The notes beneath the pieces are model-generated. The model did no database searches. It saw only the letters and a program-made list of their open reading frames with translations, and was not told the origin of the DNA. Position numbers and translations under genes: made by a program. This document shows, piece after piece, positions 1 through 11,329 of a DNA stretch of 64,000 nt. This stretch comes from Odontesthes bonariensis (taxonomy: Eukaryota; Chordata; Actinopteri; Atheriniformes; Atherinopsidae). How positions within the stretch are numbered: position 1 is the first letter of the stretch; every line of letters starts with the position of its first letter. The stretch spans positions 19,529,657-19,593,656 of the forward strand of contig NC_134525.1 of NCBI RefSeq assembly GCF_027942865.1, read 5' to 3'.

Positions 1-2270
1 TTTAAATGAGCCCTCTCATCCATCCCCCTTACTGAGAGTTGCTCCCAGGGCTGATCTGATGCAGACCACAAGCAGAGCTTGTGTGTGATGGAATTGACTT
101 TACATTCAGCCTGCTTGCCCTCCCAGGACTTCCCTTGGAGAGGTAAAAAAAAAAAAAAAAAGGGTTGGCAGCATTATTTTGCAATATTATTTGAGTTTTG
201 GCTTACAGGAAGGATTTGTGGACTGGTTTTGGGACGTGAATCCGGTTTTAGCAGTGATAACATGCAGATATGAGAAATTGTCTTGTTCAAGGGAACAATA
301 GAGCACATGTACCGGCCCAAGGCATACATTGACATCCCTGGTTTCATGTCGCTGTTCCCAAACACTCTCTGCCTGTGGAAGACTGTCTAGGAGCCAGAGC
401 ATTAGCATAGAGGCTAGACATGTCCACTTTCAAACTCAATCACCCGTGCTGTCATCTCTCTGCTACTGTTGCTTGTTGCTTTGAGCCCCTGCCAGGGCTA
501 AGTCTCAAAATAACTACAAAAATATATTCAAAGAAATGGCTGTATTCCATAAAGATATCTCTCCTGCAAAGCTCATCTCTCTGCTGCGCTGTAATTGGGG
601 TGTGACCTAAATATCTGACTGGAGCTGCACTTGAGCGAGTCTGCAGCCTTATTGACCTACTTTTCAGGAGAACATTGGTAAAGCATTGCAGGAATCAATA
701 CACCACAATGTCCTTGTACTGGCCTTACTGTGCAGAATTGTCCATTTAACTGGAAAGAATTATGTTGTAATCGTCATGGGAAGCTAATCATTTGGATTTG
801 TTCAGTTTATTGGTATATACAGTGATACTGACTGTGAGGTCTTTGTTGGCAACCTGTTGGCCAGCTGCAAGGCATTTTATTAGGAATGTTTAATTTTCCA
901 AGGAAATGCTTTACTTTAGAATATTTTGTCTCAATTTTCAGATTTAGTTCCACTGGAAAATCTTATCAAAGAGTCCCTTTTTGTTCTCTGTGTTCATAAT
1001 TGCACGTTTCAGAACGGCTACAGCAGACCTCGTAAAATTCCTTTGGACCAATGTAATAAAAGCTTTGATAGTATCATTAAATGTTTTAGTCGAGCTTGTA
1101 GGGAATTTGTGTCCCTTACGTTTGTGGTTTAAAGATAGTGTTTGTGACCTTCTTTTGAGCCGTGCATAGAGGAGCTTGTGTCTGATGTGTCTGCAAACAG
1201 CACTGATGTGATGACTGATAACAGAAATAGAGACAGAGTGGCTAACAGAGTAACTACATTCAGAGTGCGATAATGACTTTGGTTTGAAATAAACAACATC
1301 CTTTTAAACAGGACGCAAGTGACTGCTGAACCTCTGTTATCCTCTTTATTTGTCTGTAGTGTTCGATAGCAAAAGAAAAATAAATGTAATAAAAAATTGA
1401 CATTGTTATGTCGTGGTTATGTGGCAATAAGGATTTCCATAAATGTTTTATATACTCTGCATAATCACAAAGTATGATCACAAGCATGAAGGCTACTGAT
1501 GCATGAAATAACTGTTAACGTTTTGTCAATGTAGCAGAGGTCGAAAATTTAAAAAAGCTAGAATTGAAATTCATTAGAGCTATTCCCTGTGGTTTTGTAA
1601 TTGATCGTGGCAGATCCACCTCCTGCTGATGACAGCCTCCTTCCTACTGTGGGCCCTCGGTGAGTGGGATTGATTTAGGACTTCCTCCACCCTCTTCTCC
1701 TCAGCCCCGGCAACAACAATAAAACCGGCTCCTGCCTGATGCTCCTATGCTCTTACCCCTCTAGGGGTAACCACGCTTGGTTTGCTTTGCACGCGCCCTG
1801 TAATTAGGTACATCCTCTGGTCCTTGTAATGTCCATGAATTAAGAATTGTTTTGTGAGGAGATGGACAGCACCAGCATATAAATTTAAAGACGATGTAGA
1901 AATAAAGATTCAGTTTACAGCTTTGGGAAATAAGCTTTAATTACAAGGCTGTCTTTACTAAAATGTTTATCATTTGTTAGAACTGAAGTTTCAGGCTAAC
2001 TACATGTTTGGTATACTGCGCCTGTCATTAATGAATGTTTTCTTCTACCTATTTTGTTTCATGTTTGACTTCACTTTGTAGATGTCAAGAAATGGTGTGA
2101 AACACTGCTGTCCTTGTCCAACAGTGTGTTAAGGGTCACTTAACAACTCTTTCAATTAGGAAGGGAAAGAAAACGTGCACCTAAAAAGAGGGCACTGAAT
2201 TATATCCACTGATTCTTGTGTCCCACTGACTTTCCTCCAGTGTAACAATGAAAGGAAGATTTGCAGCATA
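1..2270. other. Intergenic, no gene seen
   Basis: No open reading frame here has family motifs, splice-flanked exons or a credible coding pattern; the short open frames are chance. The stretch is AT-rich single-copy-looking DNA with an A-tract near 147-161. I see no recognisable transposon, RNA gene or promoter. It could hold distal regulatory DNA, which needs cross-species alignment to judge. Confidence 0.6.
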
Positions 2271-2930
2271 AAGCCCTGTTTCCAGAAAAGTTGGCATGTT
2301 GTGTAAAATGTAAAAAAAGAAAAGAATGTAACAGTTTTCTACAAGCCCAGAATCGTCATTTAATCGAAAAAGTACGAAAGACAATGATGTGAACAGTGAA
2401 ACAGAGAGAGTAATGGTACTTTGAAAAGAAAATTGCTCATTTTGGATCTGATGCCAACAACAGGTTTTAAAATAAGTTGGAACAGTGCTACAAATGAGTC
2501 CAAATGATGAGTATAAAACACCTAGTGGAACATTTCACAACTCATCAGGTTCATTGTCAACTTGTCAGTTAATTGATTTGACAGAAAAATGAGCATCCCA
2601 AAAGGGCTGAGTCTCATGGGTAAAGATCAAGAGGTGTTAGGCAATTTAACTATAACAGTTCTCAATATCAAATAACAAATAATTCGGGAATTCTTCAAGT
2701 ATGTCACATGACATTAAAGATTCAGAGAATATGAGGAAATATGTACATAGGTGTTAACAAAAACTGGTATTGCTGTGCTCTTTAGGTCCGTAGGCATCAA
2801 TGCTTAACAAACTAACATAATTCCACAGTGGACAACAAGACTGTCTTCTGTCCACATTGGGCTTTACTTTACGCAAGCCGATATGATCTAAGATTACATA
2901 AGAAGATCATGTGAGAGAAACTGCCCGTGA
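2271..2930 (+). mobile_element. Decayed Tc1/mariner-like element, 5' part
   Basis: The block begins after a TA at 2269-2270. Its end (pattern CCTGTTTCCAGAAAAGTTGG) matches the left end of the element at 4656, followed by the shared string tgtaaaatgtaaa. Further in, the motifs gattcagagaat and the MGK-type start of a reading frame (about 2617 onward) resemble the start of the transposase region of this abundant fish family, but the frame is broken by several stops. No matching right end was found, so the 3' part is lost and the right limit is approximate. Known of the family: abundant in teleosts with TA target sites. Assignment to Tc1/mariner is from memory of the family's helix-turn-helix transposase and not from a search. 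Confidence 0.6.
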
Positions 2931-4655
2931 ATTGTAAAATGTGGAGTCCATGAAAGTGAAGGTCTCACATTGTAAAAAGAGTGTATTTCAGTCCTAAACA
3001 TTTTGTTATTTTAAACCTAAACGAGTAGTTTTGTCATACCTCGTTGTGTTTACATGTAAACCACGTAACAACCTAAATTATTTCTATTATGGTGACAATG
3101 ACAACAAAGCTTTAATCATTAACTCTAACCAAATAATGTTATTGTCAGTCTAAACCCAACCAGGAAGTGAAAAGGTTCTCAGTAAAGTGTTGTTGTGTTA
3201 TTGACTCAGAAGTAAAAAAAAAAATAAAAAAAAAACATTTTCACATTCAAATTGCATCATGAACGCACTAATGCTCATTCAGCTTGAATTTATTTGTCTA
3301 GACATTGAAAGTGATCATTCGTTCCAGGTATTTCACCATTCCATCACTCAATGTCACTAACTGTTTTAATCAGATTTCCTTCTCATCCCTTTTCCCCTGC
3401 TCTTACATAACGTCTCTGTTGTACTGTGATGCATGATTATTAACACGTGAGCTACACAGCAAAACATTGTCTGGGCTCCTCTGCTGTTAGGAAGTTGTTT
3501 TTTTCTGACCAACAGCCAGAATCACAGGCAGGAAATTGAGAGCAGAATTGGTGCCAGAGGGTGTGTGTGTGTTTTGCAAAGGGTGTTTTGTGGAGACAGC
3601 AAGTTGGACTGTGGACTCCGTCCCCCGCTCGGCGCCATGAGGCCCACTCACAGGAAGCTTCTACTACTAAGTACAGCTGATCCCCCTCCCTCCTCTCCTC
3701 CATCTACAGGTTTGCACACAGAGAACAGTGGGATTTACCTCACTTTCGTCCTGTCTGAATAATAATAAAAAAAAAAGCAGTTTTAATGAACCCTCAGCTT
3801 TAGTCATTGTTTTGACTTGATATATTTCTATATGTAAATGTCCATGACCGTGATCTGACCTCACTCAACAGTCTCAGACACAACTCCACCTCTGTGGTAG
3901 AGAGCCTGTAAAAAATGAGACATGGTCTGTGGTTTCGGAAACAGGATTCTTTATAACTTTGTTTTGTTGGTTTATTTCACAGGTTGCTTAGGAGTTACAC
4001 CCATTCTTAGCCTTTTTAGATCCTGAGCAGGGCTTCTTCATCAACTTTTAACACTGTGTTAGAGACTCAGAAGGTGCTGAAATTAAGTCTTGTGTCTCTT
4101 ATCTCTTTTCCAAGACCTTGGGTAATAATGTTCTCTCTATCAACAGTTTGATTTTTTTTCCTCACTTTAAAATAATCTCTAAACAGCTAAACAGACTGGG
4201 GAAAGTAGCAGTTAACTGTGTGCCGTCTAACTGCCTTCATGTAATTTTGTCAGCGTTGGCTAAATTGAAGAGAATAGTCAGCACACTGCGACCACTAAGC
4301 AATTTGGTGGCATAAAATTTTGGATTTAGTCTCACACAAATTTTTTTTTTTCTCTTTTTTGCTGTATCCAAATAGTTAAGGAACCTATTAGTGACAATTA
4401 TGAGCCAGTCAAGTCATTTTATCCAAGATCGATTTACAATCTTCAATACTAAGAATCTTTTTAAAAAGTAGTCAAGTTTGAATTGCACATTTAGATTTAA
4501 CAAAAGTTTCATTCTTTTCAGGGCAATGAAAATAATTTAGATATTTCATATAGAGAACATGTAAAGTAACAAAATGCATGAAACGTGAATAAAATACTAA
4601 TAAAACAACCAAGAAACAAAAAACAAAAAACAGGTAGAATAGATCCATTCATTTA
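2931..4655. other. Intergenic, no gene seen
   Basis: No coding exon or RNA gene is recognisable. There are A-rich tracts near 3213-3236 and T-rich tracts near 4340-4362. Short open frames around 3452-3864 overlap on both strands and carry no family motif. Nothing else is supportable. Confidence 0.55.
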
Positions 4656-4907
4656 CACCCTATTTCCAAAAGAATTTGGGACACTTTGTAAAATGTAAAT
4701 AAAAACAGAATACAATGACGTGCAAATCATTATTAGAATCATTATTTTATTCACAGTAGAACATAGAAAACAGCAAATGTTGAAAGTGAGACATTTGAAT
4801 TTTTCATTGAAAAAAAACAAAACAAAAAAAAAGCTCATCATAAATTTAATGGCAGCAACACGTCTCAGAAAAGTTGGGACTGGGTCATGTTTACCGCTGT
4901 GTAGCAT

Positions 4908-4920
4908 CCCCTCCACTTTT
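4908..4920. repeat. Target-site duplication of the minus-strand LINE, left copy
   Basis: The 13-bp string cccctccactttt is repeated at 8838-8850 on the other side of the LINE. The T-rich end merges with the LINE's A-tail, so the inner limit is uncertain by a few bases. Confidence 0.8.
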
Positions 4921-7900
4921 TTTTTTTTACAAATCTTTTTATTGGATTTTTCTTTCATATACAGCAGTACTTGACACATAATATGTATCTTGGTAGACAT
5001 ATTAAAAGGTAATAAGAGGATTGTCATACCGCGTATGCTGAAAAAACAACAACCAGGTTAACTTAAGCCAGAACGGCTTTAGTGACTGAACTTTAGTAAC
5101 CCATTGTCCCTTCCCACCCACTGTTAGTTAAGGAAACGAAAGTAAAACACGGAAAAAGGAGAAAGAAAAACAAGAAACAAGAAACAAGAAAAGAAGGGAG
5201 GGGGGGGGGGCAGGCATCTAGTCACTTTCTGGGTAAATAGTAGTTCTGTCCAGATATTCAATAAAGGGCTGCCAGGTTTTGTTGAAAACATTACCAGAAC
5301 CCGCAAGTGAGAATCTCACCTTCTCAAGTTTGATGTGAGTTAGGACCTCCCTAAGCCAGCTGTTGTGTGATGGGGGGAGAATATGTTTCCACTTAAACAA
5401 AATCAGGTGTCTGGCCAATAGGGTAGTAAAGGCCAATACCCGGCGCTTTGTCACAGGGAGATTAAGTGTTGTAAGTGGAGGGGAACCAAACAGGGCCGTG
5501 TAAGGCTCAGGAGTGAAATCCATCTTAAGCACCATTGCAAGTGTATCAAAAATTTGGCGCCAGAAGCCAGAAAGGTTTGGACAGGACCAAAACATGTGTG
5601 TGTGATTGGCAGGTGATTGTTTACACCTATTACAACTGTCACTGGTGCCTGGGTAGATTCTGGCCAGCCGAGCGTTTGTGTAGTGCACTCTGAAAAGAAC
5701 CTTGCATTGTAACAAGCCGTGCCTGGCACACATGGAGGACGAGTGAACCAGCTTGAGAATTTGGTCCCACCGGCTGTCTGGTATTGGTACCCCTATCTCT
5801 TCCTCCCAAGTCCGCCTCAGGCGAGTCACTTGGTCAGGGTTAAGGGAATCAATGGAGTTGTAGATCACAGAGATGGAGCGTCTTTGGGCGGGGTCGAGGG
5901 TGAGCAAGGAGTCAATCAGAGACCCAGGTGGGTGGTTGGGGAAGTGGGGGTAGGTGGTTTGGACAAAGTGCCTGACTTGGAGAAAACGAAAAAAGTGAGA
6001 GTGAGGTAATTCGAGCCTAGCTGCAAGCTCTGTAAAACCAGTAAAAGTGTTTTTTTTGTAAAGGTCCCTGACCTGTTTTTTTCGCCAGATATTGAAAGTA
6101 GGGTCTGACAGGGAGGGCGGAAATAAATGGTTTTTAACAATCGGGGCTAAAGTTGAGGGTTCGTTCAAGCCGTAATGCTTACGAAATTGCAACCAAATTT
6201 TCAGGGAGTTGGTAACAACAGGGTTCTGTGAGATATTATGAATCTTGAGAGGGAGTCGCGCGGTAAGGAGGGATTGTAAAGAAAACCTTGAGGACCGCAG
6301 TTCTATCTGAGCCCATGAGGGACCTGTGTCAGCTCCTCTGTCAAGCCAATAAAGAAGTTTGTTAATGTTGCATGCCCAGTAATATTGGATGAGGTTAGGT
6401 AGTGCGAGACCACCCAGCTTTTTGGGGAGTTGTAAAGCAGCTTTCTTAATACGGGGTGGCTTATTCGACCACAGAAACGACGACATTGTCTGATCTAGCT
6501 GCTGAAAAAAGGATCTTCTCATAAAAATTGGAATATGCTGGAACAAATAGAGGAATTTAGGGAGAATCACCATCTTTACCAGGTTAACTCTGCCAGTTAG
6601 GGAAAGAGGGAGAGAGGACCAGCGTGTCATATCAAGCTTACACTTATCAATAAGAGGGCGAAAATTTTTGTTTAAAAGGTCTTTGAAAGAAGCAGTGACA
6701 AATACGCCTAGATATCGAAACCCCTCTGAGACAACCTTAAATGGGAAAGAGGATGGTGGCATCTCCCCAGACAGGCGGTTAATAGGGAGAAGTTCGCTTT
6801 TACTAAAATTTAATTTATAGCCAGAGTATCTGCCGAATTGGGTTAGAATGTCTGTAATAACAGGGATGGACGGGGCCGGGTTTGACACATATAATAGCAA
6901 GTCGTCCGCATACAGGGACAGCTTGTGGGTGATATCATTCCTGGTGATACCCTCGATTCTCTCCTCTCCCCGAAGCCAGATGGCCAGTGGTTCGACAGCT
7001 AAGGCAAATAGAAGGGGGGAGAGGGGGCATCCCTGTCTGGTGCCCCTATGAAGGGCAAAGGAGGGCGACCTCACACCATTAGTAAGGATATAGGCAGTTG
7101 GGGAGTCGTAAAGCATTCTAATCCATGCAATAAAGTCAGAGTTGAAACCAAATTTTGATAGGACGTGGTACAGATATTCCCACTCGACCCTGTCGAATGC
7201 TTTCTCAGCGTCTAAAGAAATTACCACCTCGGGTATGACAGGGTTGGGGGAACTAATAATATTGAGAAGTCGTCTGGTGTTAAATGACGAATTCCTTCCA
7301 GCCATGAACCCAGTCTGGTCAGTGGAAATCAGGGCAGGCAGGGCTTGCTGTAAACGAATGGCCAGGACCTTGGCGAGAATCTTTTGGTCCACATTTAAAA
7401 GTGAGATGGGCCTATAGTGGCTACATTCAAGGGGGTCCTTGTCTTTTTTTTAATAAAAGAGAAATGTTAGCTTCAGATAGGGTTGGAGGCAATCTGCCAT
7501 TAGTAAAGGACTCATTATAGACATTGACCAAATGTGGGGCTATTAGGTTCGAATTTGCTATGTAAAATTCTACTACAAACCCGTCTGGGCCAGGGGACTT
7601 GCCATTTTGTAGCTGTCCAACTGCCTTCTGCACCTCTACCAATGAGATAGGAGTGCCTAGTTTGTCAGCCAAATTACTGTTGACTTTGGGATATATGAGC
7701 AACTCTAAGGGGTTGTTGTAGGTCTTCCAGATTTCGGGCGAGTACTCTGAAGTATACAGATCAGAATAAAACTTTAAAAACGTGTCATTTACTAATTTGG
7801 GGTCTGCGACCACTGCTCCCGAAGGCAATTTTATCCTGGGGATCAGTCTAGAGAGAGCAGCAGTTCTAGCCTGATGAGCGAGAAGTTTGCCCGCCTTATC

Positions 7901-8837
7901 TCCCATTTCAAAATAGCGTTGCCTTGTTTTTAACAATTTAGTTTCAACCTTTGATGTTGACAAAAGGTCAAAGTCAGCTTGAAATTTAAGACGTTGGTCA
8001 TAAAGAGAGGGAGTGGGGGAGGCGGCATATTGTGTGTCAATTTTCAATAGTTGATCCGAGAGCCAGACCAACCTTTCTGTGTCCGCCTTTTTCTGCCGGG
8101 AGGCAAACGAAATCGCTTATCCTCTCAGATATGCTTTACACGCCTCCCATAGAGTGCTTCTCGTGATATCTGGGGTGTCATTTGTCTGAAAGAAGTTGGC
8201 AATTTCCACCTGGAAGAATTTTTGAAAACGTGAATTATTAAGTAAAAAGTGGGAAAGTTTCCATTGTATATGTGGAGGGCGGTGGTTAGGGAAAGTTATG
8301 ACAACTGATGTAGGAGCGTGGTCTGAGATCACTATACTGTGATATTCACTTGAATTGACCCAATGCAATAGCCTATTATCAGCAAGAAAAAAGTCAATTC
8401 TTGAGTAAGTACGATGAACGTGGGAGAAAAACGAAAAGGCTTTGGTGGATGGATGAAGAGATCTCCAAGGATCATTTAGGCCAAGCTGGTTTATAAAAGA
8501 CTTCAATGTAGTAGCAGAGTTGGACAGAGTGAAGGGTCTAGAGGAGGACCTATCTAGAGGGTCCTGAATAAGGTTGAAATCACCACCTATAATCGGGAAA
8601 TGACTGTCTATGTCAGGAAGGGAAGAGAAAAGATGGGTGATAAATTTGTCATCATCCCATACAGGGGCATAGGCACTCACTAAAATAACTGGGATGTCAA
8701 ACAACCTGCCTGCTACAGCCACAAAACGGCCATTAGGGTCCTCAATACATTTTGTTGGTTCAAATGTTATATTTTTGCTAATAATAATTGCCGCCCCTCT
8801 CGCTCTCGCGGAAAGCTTAGAGTGGAATATATGACTC
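4921..8837 (-). mobile_element. L1-clade LINE, 5'-truncated, with target-site duplication
   Basis: A minus-strand non-LTR retrotransposon. It is bounded by the 13-bp direct repeat cccctccactttt at 4908-4920 and 8838-8850. The 3' end is next to the left copy and consists of a short A-tail (T-run on the plus strand, about 4917-4930) and an approximately 290-bp 3' UTR containing a G-run (5194-5211). The 5' end is cut inside the endonuclease domain, so this is a typical truncated reverse-transcribed insertion. The encoded ORF2 has endonuclease, reverse transcriptase and a C-terminal CCHC-like motif. It inserted into an older Tc1/mariner-like element. L1 (or L1/Tx1) clade is judged from the layout SLDAEKAFDRVEW, GCPLSPLLFA and YADDLLLY; the exact family was not searched. 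Confidence 0.88.
5218..8836 (-). pseudogene. LINE ORF2 (endonuclease-reverse transcriptase), two lesions
   Basis: About 1,200 codons on the minus strand, open from the truncated 5' end at 8836. The endonuclease part (8836-8117) carries GGDFN, SRIDFFL and SDHAP, the metal- and DNA-binding motifs of APE-like LINE endonucleases. A TAA at 8117-8119 interrupts the frame, which then continues in the same frame to about 7450. There a one-base shift in an A-run (T-run 7445-7452 on the plus strand) breaks it again. The reverse transcriptase part (7392-5218) holds LDAEKAFDRVEW, RQGCPLSPLLFA and YADDLLLY, the last containing the catalytic aspartates. Near the C-terminus a CNRC...HMFWSC motif fits the CX2C...HX4C knuckle of L1-type ORF2. 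With only one nonsense codon and one frameshift, it decayed recently. It cannot encode an intact protein as read here. Confidence 0.88.
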
Positions 8838-8850
8838 CCCCTCCACTTTT
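8838..8850. repeat. Target-site duplication of the minus-strand LINE, right copy
   Basis: Direct repeat of 4908-4920. The sequence after it (aaccacggcc...) resumes the interrupted Tc1/mariner-like element, which fixes the insertion point of the LINE. Confidence 0.8.
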
Positions 8851-9482
8851 AACCACGGCCTGTAAACGTCTGGGAACTGAGGAGACCAGTTACCGGACCT
8901 TCTTTGTCATATTTTGTGTTTTATGAAGCACCAAATGTTTTTTAATGATGGAAGATCCTGAACTGCAGGCAGGCCAGTTGACCTGGACTTTTCAACTATG
9001 AAGCCATGCTGTTAAATATGCAATATGTGGCTTATGTGGCTCTTGCCCAAACTATGCAAGGGCATCCCTGAAAAGTACATATCATTTGGACAGGAGTGTA
9101 TGCTCTTTTAGCATTGACAGTGCCTTTCTAGATGTTCAAGTTGCCAATCCTAACAGCACGAATGTATCCCTATACCATCAGAGATTTATGCTTTTGAACG
9201 ACGCGTTGATAACAAACTAGAAGTCCCCTTTTCTCTTTAGTCTGTAGAACATAGTGTCCATGAAATTCAAAAAATTATTTCAAATTTCTACTTCACTGAC
9301 TAGAGAACAGTTTTCCACTTCCGCTCAGTCCACTTTTGATGAACTTGAAAACGTCAGTGTTTCTGGATCGTATCCACATACAGCTTCTTTATTGTTTGAT
9401 AGAACTTTAAACTGCATTTGGAGATAGCACAGTAAACTGTGTTCAGAGATTTCTGGAAGTGTTCCTGTGCCCCTGCAGTGAT

Positions 9483-9707
9483 TTACATGACAGATTCATG
9501 CCTGTTTTTCACATAGTACTGTGAAACTATGTGAAAATTATACTGGATTGATTTTCGGCCGTGCCCCTTGCTTGCAGAGATGTCTCCAGATACTCTGAAT
9601 GTTACATGTGTTACTGTGGATGATAGAATGTTTGACATCTTTGCTATTTTATGTTGATGAATATCAATTTCAAATCTCTCAACAATCATTGAGTGTTTGC
9701 CCATCAC
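9483..9707 (-). pseudogene. Transposase remnant, N-terminal helix-turn-helix part
   Basis: A 74-codon open frame on the minus strand starting MMGKHSM. Its content (KIAK, then LSSTVTHV, then GDISASKGHGRKS) follows the order of a Tc1-type N-terminal domain: helix-turn-helix, then a basic GRK (AT-hook-like) segment. The rest of the transposase lies in surrounding DNA (8851-9803) but is broken by stops and shifts; no DDE catalytic motifs were readable. It belongs to the Tc1/mariner-like element whose ends are at 4656 and 10947. No function is expected. Family assignment is by remembered pattern and moderately sure. Confidence 0.55.
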
Positions 9708-9803
9708 TATGTTTGAGAGACTCTGCCTCTCTAAGGTGCTCTTTTAATATCCATTCATGTTACTGACCTTTTTTAAAATAAAATGCTTCTTCACTTGTTC
9801 ATT

Positions 9804-10731
9804 TTAAAGGGGAACTCCGGGGCATTTGAAGCGTGTTTCCATTGCTAGAGGTTGTCAAATAATGATAGTAGGACACAGAGAGGTGCACATCTGCGCTCCC
9901 TGTGTGAAGATCGCTCTGTCCGCACAGCATGTCATGCGAGGCTAATACGTGGTGGCTAAGGGGCAAGCGCTAACCCTTCCACGTAAAACAACAACTTGCA
10001 CACTGCAGAAACGTCACACCACTTTATAACCCATCCGACAATAAAGTCACAAGCCTTACCATCAAAACCATATGCATGGTTCTCACATTACTGGCATGGG
10101 GACGTTACAAAACAACTTTATAAACAGCATGTAACTCACCGGCTGGTTGTAGGCTCGCGCATGTGAAAGCCCAGAGGAGTCGATGGAGAATAATCCCATA
10201 TACAAAACAATTATATTCTCTAGAAAAACTGCGTTCAAGTATTTAAAACATTACAAGAATATTACTGGGCATGTATTGTTGTAATGTTTTAAATACTTGA
10301 ACGCAGTTTTTCTAGAGAAGATAATTGTTTTGTATATGGGATTATTCTCCATCGACTCTTCTGGGCTTTCACATGCGCGAGCCTACAACCAGCCGGTGAG
10401 TGACATGCTGTTTATAAAGTTGTTTTGTAACGTCCCCATGCCAGTAATGTGAGAACCATGCATATGGTTTTGATGGTAAGGCTTGTGACTTTATTGTCGG
10501 ATGGGTTATAAAGTGGTGTGACGTTTCTGCAGTGTGCAAGTTGTTGTTTTACGTGGAAGGGTTAGCGCTTGCCCCTTAGCCACCACGTATTAGCCTCGCA
10601 TGACATGCTGTGCGGACAGAGCGATCTTCACACAGGGAGCGCAGATTTGCACCTGTCTGTGTCCTACTATCATTATTTGACAACCTCTAGCAATGGAAAC
10701 ACGCTTCAAATGCCCCGGAGTTCCCCTTTAA
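9804..10731. mobile_element. Palindromic (foldback) element with TTAA target duplications
   Basis: Two inverted arms of exactly 449 bp each, 9808-10256 and 10279-10727, are separated by a 22-bp spacer. TTAA flanks both outer ends (9804-9807 and 10728-10731). The arms start aggggaactccgg and differ at only a handful of positions, for example one base near 10173 versus the mirror position and one near 10216. There is no transposase gene, so it is non-autonomous. TTAA target sites are known for the piggyBac and Kolobok superfamilies; I cannot decide between them. It sits inside the Tc1/mariner-like element and is therefore younger than that element. The near-identity of the arms suggests either recent insertion or arm correction. 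Open frames inside it are by-products of the palindrome. Confidence 0.9.
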
Positions 10732-10959
10732 GTACCACTTACTTTTCTAGCTTTTTTTTGCTCATGTTCCAATTTTATTTAAGATGTGTTGCTGTCATCC
10801 AATTCAAGAGTCCAGTGTCTCCATTTTAGCATTATATATTTATCTATATCTATTGTAAGTAAAATATTGGTTTGTGAGAATTTCAAATTTTATAATCTGT
10901 TTTTATTCACATTTTACAGTCTCCCAACTTTTTTGGAGTTAGGATTGTATTTTTTATAC

Positions 10960-11266
10960 CTTCATTAACCTGTTCAGGGTCACCAATCCAAACAGTAATA
11001 GGGCAAGAGGTGGGCTACGCACTGAACAGTCCACCCGTCCATTAGGGTTAGTAAAAAAACAAAGACACAGACAACCACGCTTGTTCACACTCGCACCTAT
11101 GGTAAATTGAACCAACTTCAGACAGTAGAAGGTAACAAGAGCATGAGAGGAAAAACTACACAGCGACACGGAGAACATAAACAAACTCCACAAAGCTGAG
11201 GTTCAATCCCAGAACCTCCTTATTGTGAGGCCTCAATGCGTTCTACCAAACCACTGCAACAACCAA
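10960..11266. repeat. Degraded interspersed repeat of a common fish family
   Basis: The block starts ttcattaacctgttcagggt and contains cctatggtaaattgaacc, cggagaacataaacaaactc and a stretch resembling a heading 'ggttcaatcccagaacctcc'. This order of motifs is what I remember from a very common teleost repeat (LINE-tail or SINE-like) found in many intergenic regions. The copy is diverged. The tRNA-like B-box look of the last motif comes with the family and does not mark a tRNA gene. Family name not asserted. Confidence 0.5.
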
Positions 11267-11313
11267 ACACAAAGTCTATAAACAAAATATTAGCAGAATA
11301 AAAGCTTTTAGTT

Positions 11314-11329
11314 AAAAATATCAGTAAAT
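11314..11329. repeat. Target-site duplication of the plus-strand LINE, left copy
   Basis: The 16-bp string aaaaatatcagtaaat is repeated exactly at 14260-14275, after the LINE's A-tail. The first As overlap the tail in the right copy, so the duplication could be a few bases shorter. Confidence 0.88.

Larger units (their letters stand above)
4656..10947 (-). mobile_element. Tc1/mariner-like element interrupted by two later insertions
   Basis: The outer ends are imperfect inverted repeats: the left end (4656 on) reads caccctatttccaaaagaat and the right end (about 10920-10947), reverse-complemented, reads caatcctaactccaaaaaag. TA dinucleotides flank both ends (4654-4655 and 10948-10949), as expected of this superfamily. 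The left interior (4656-4907) and right interior (10732-10947) carry the same kind of AT-rich subterminal sequence. A LINE (4921-8837) and a TTAA-flanked palindrome (9804-10731) sit inside; without them the element would be about 1.4 kb. The retained central part (8851-9803) contains a broken transposase frame on the minus strand. Sharing of the end sequence with the fragment at 2271 shows that the family is repeated. The superfamily call is from memory; the nesting is visible directly. Confidence 0.7.

Noticed and set aside
11195..11225. B-box-like ggttcaatccc suggesting a tRNA
   Set aside because: It is part of a common degraded repeat, with no A box or cloverleaf upstream.
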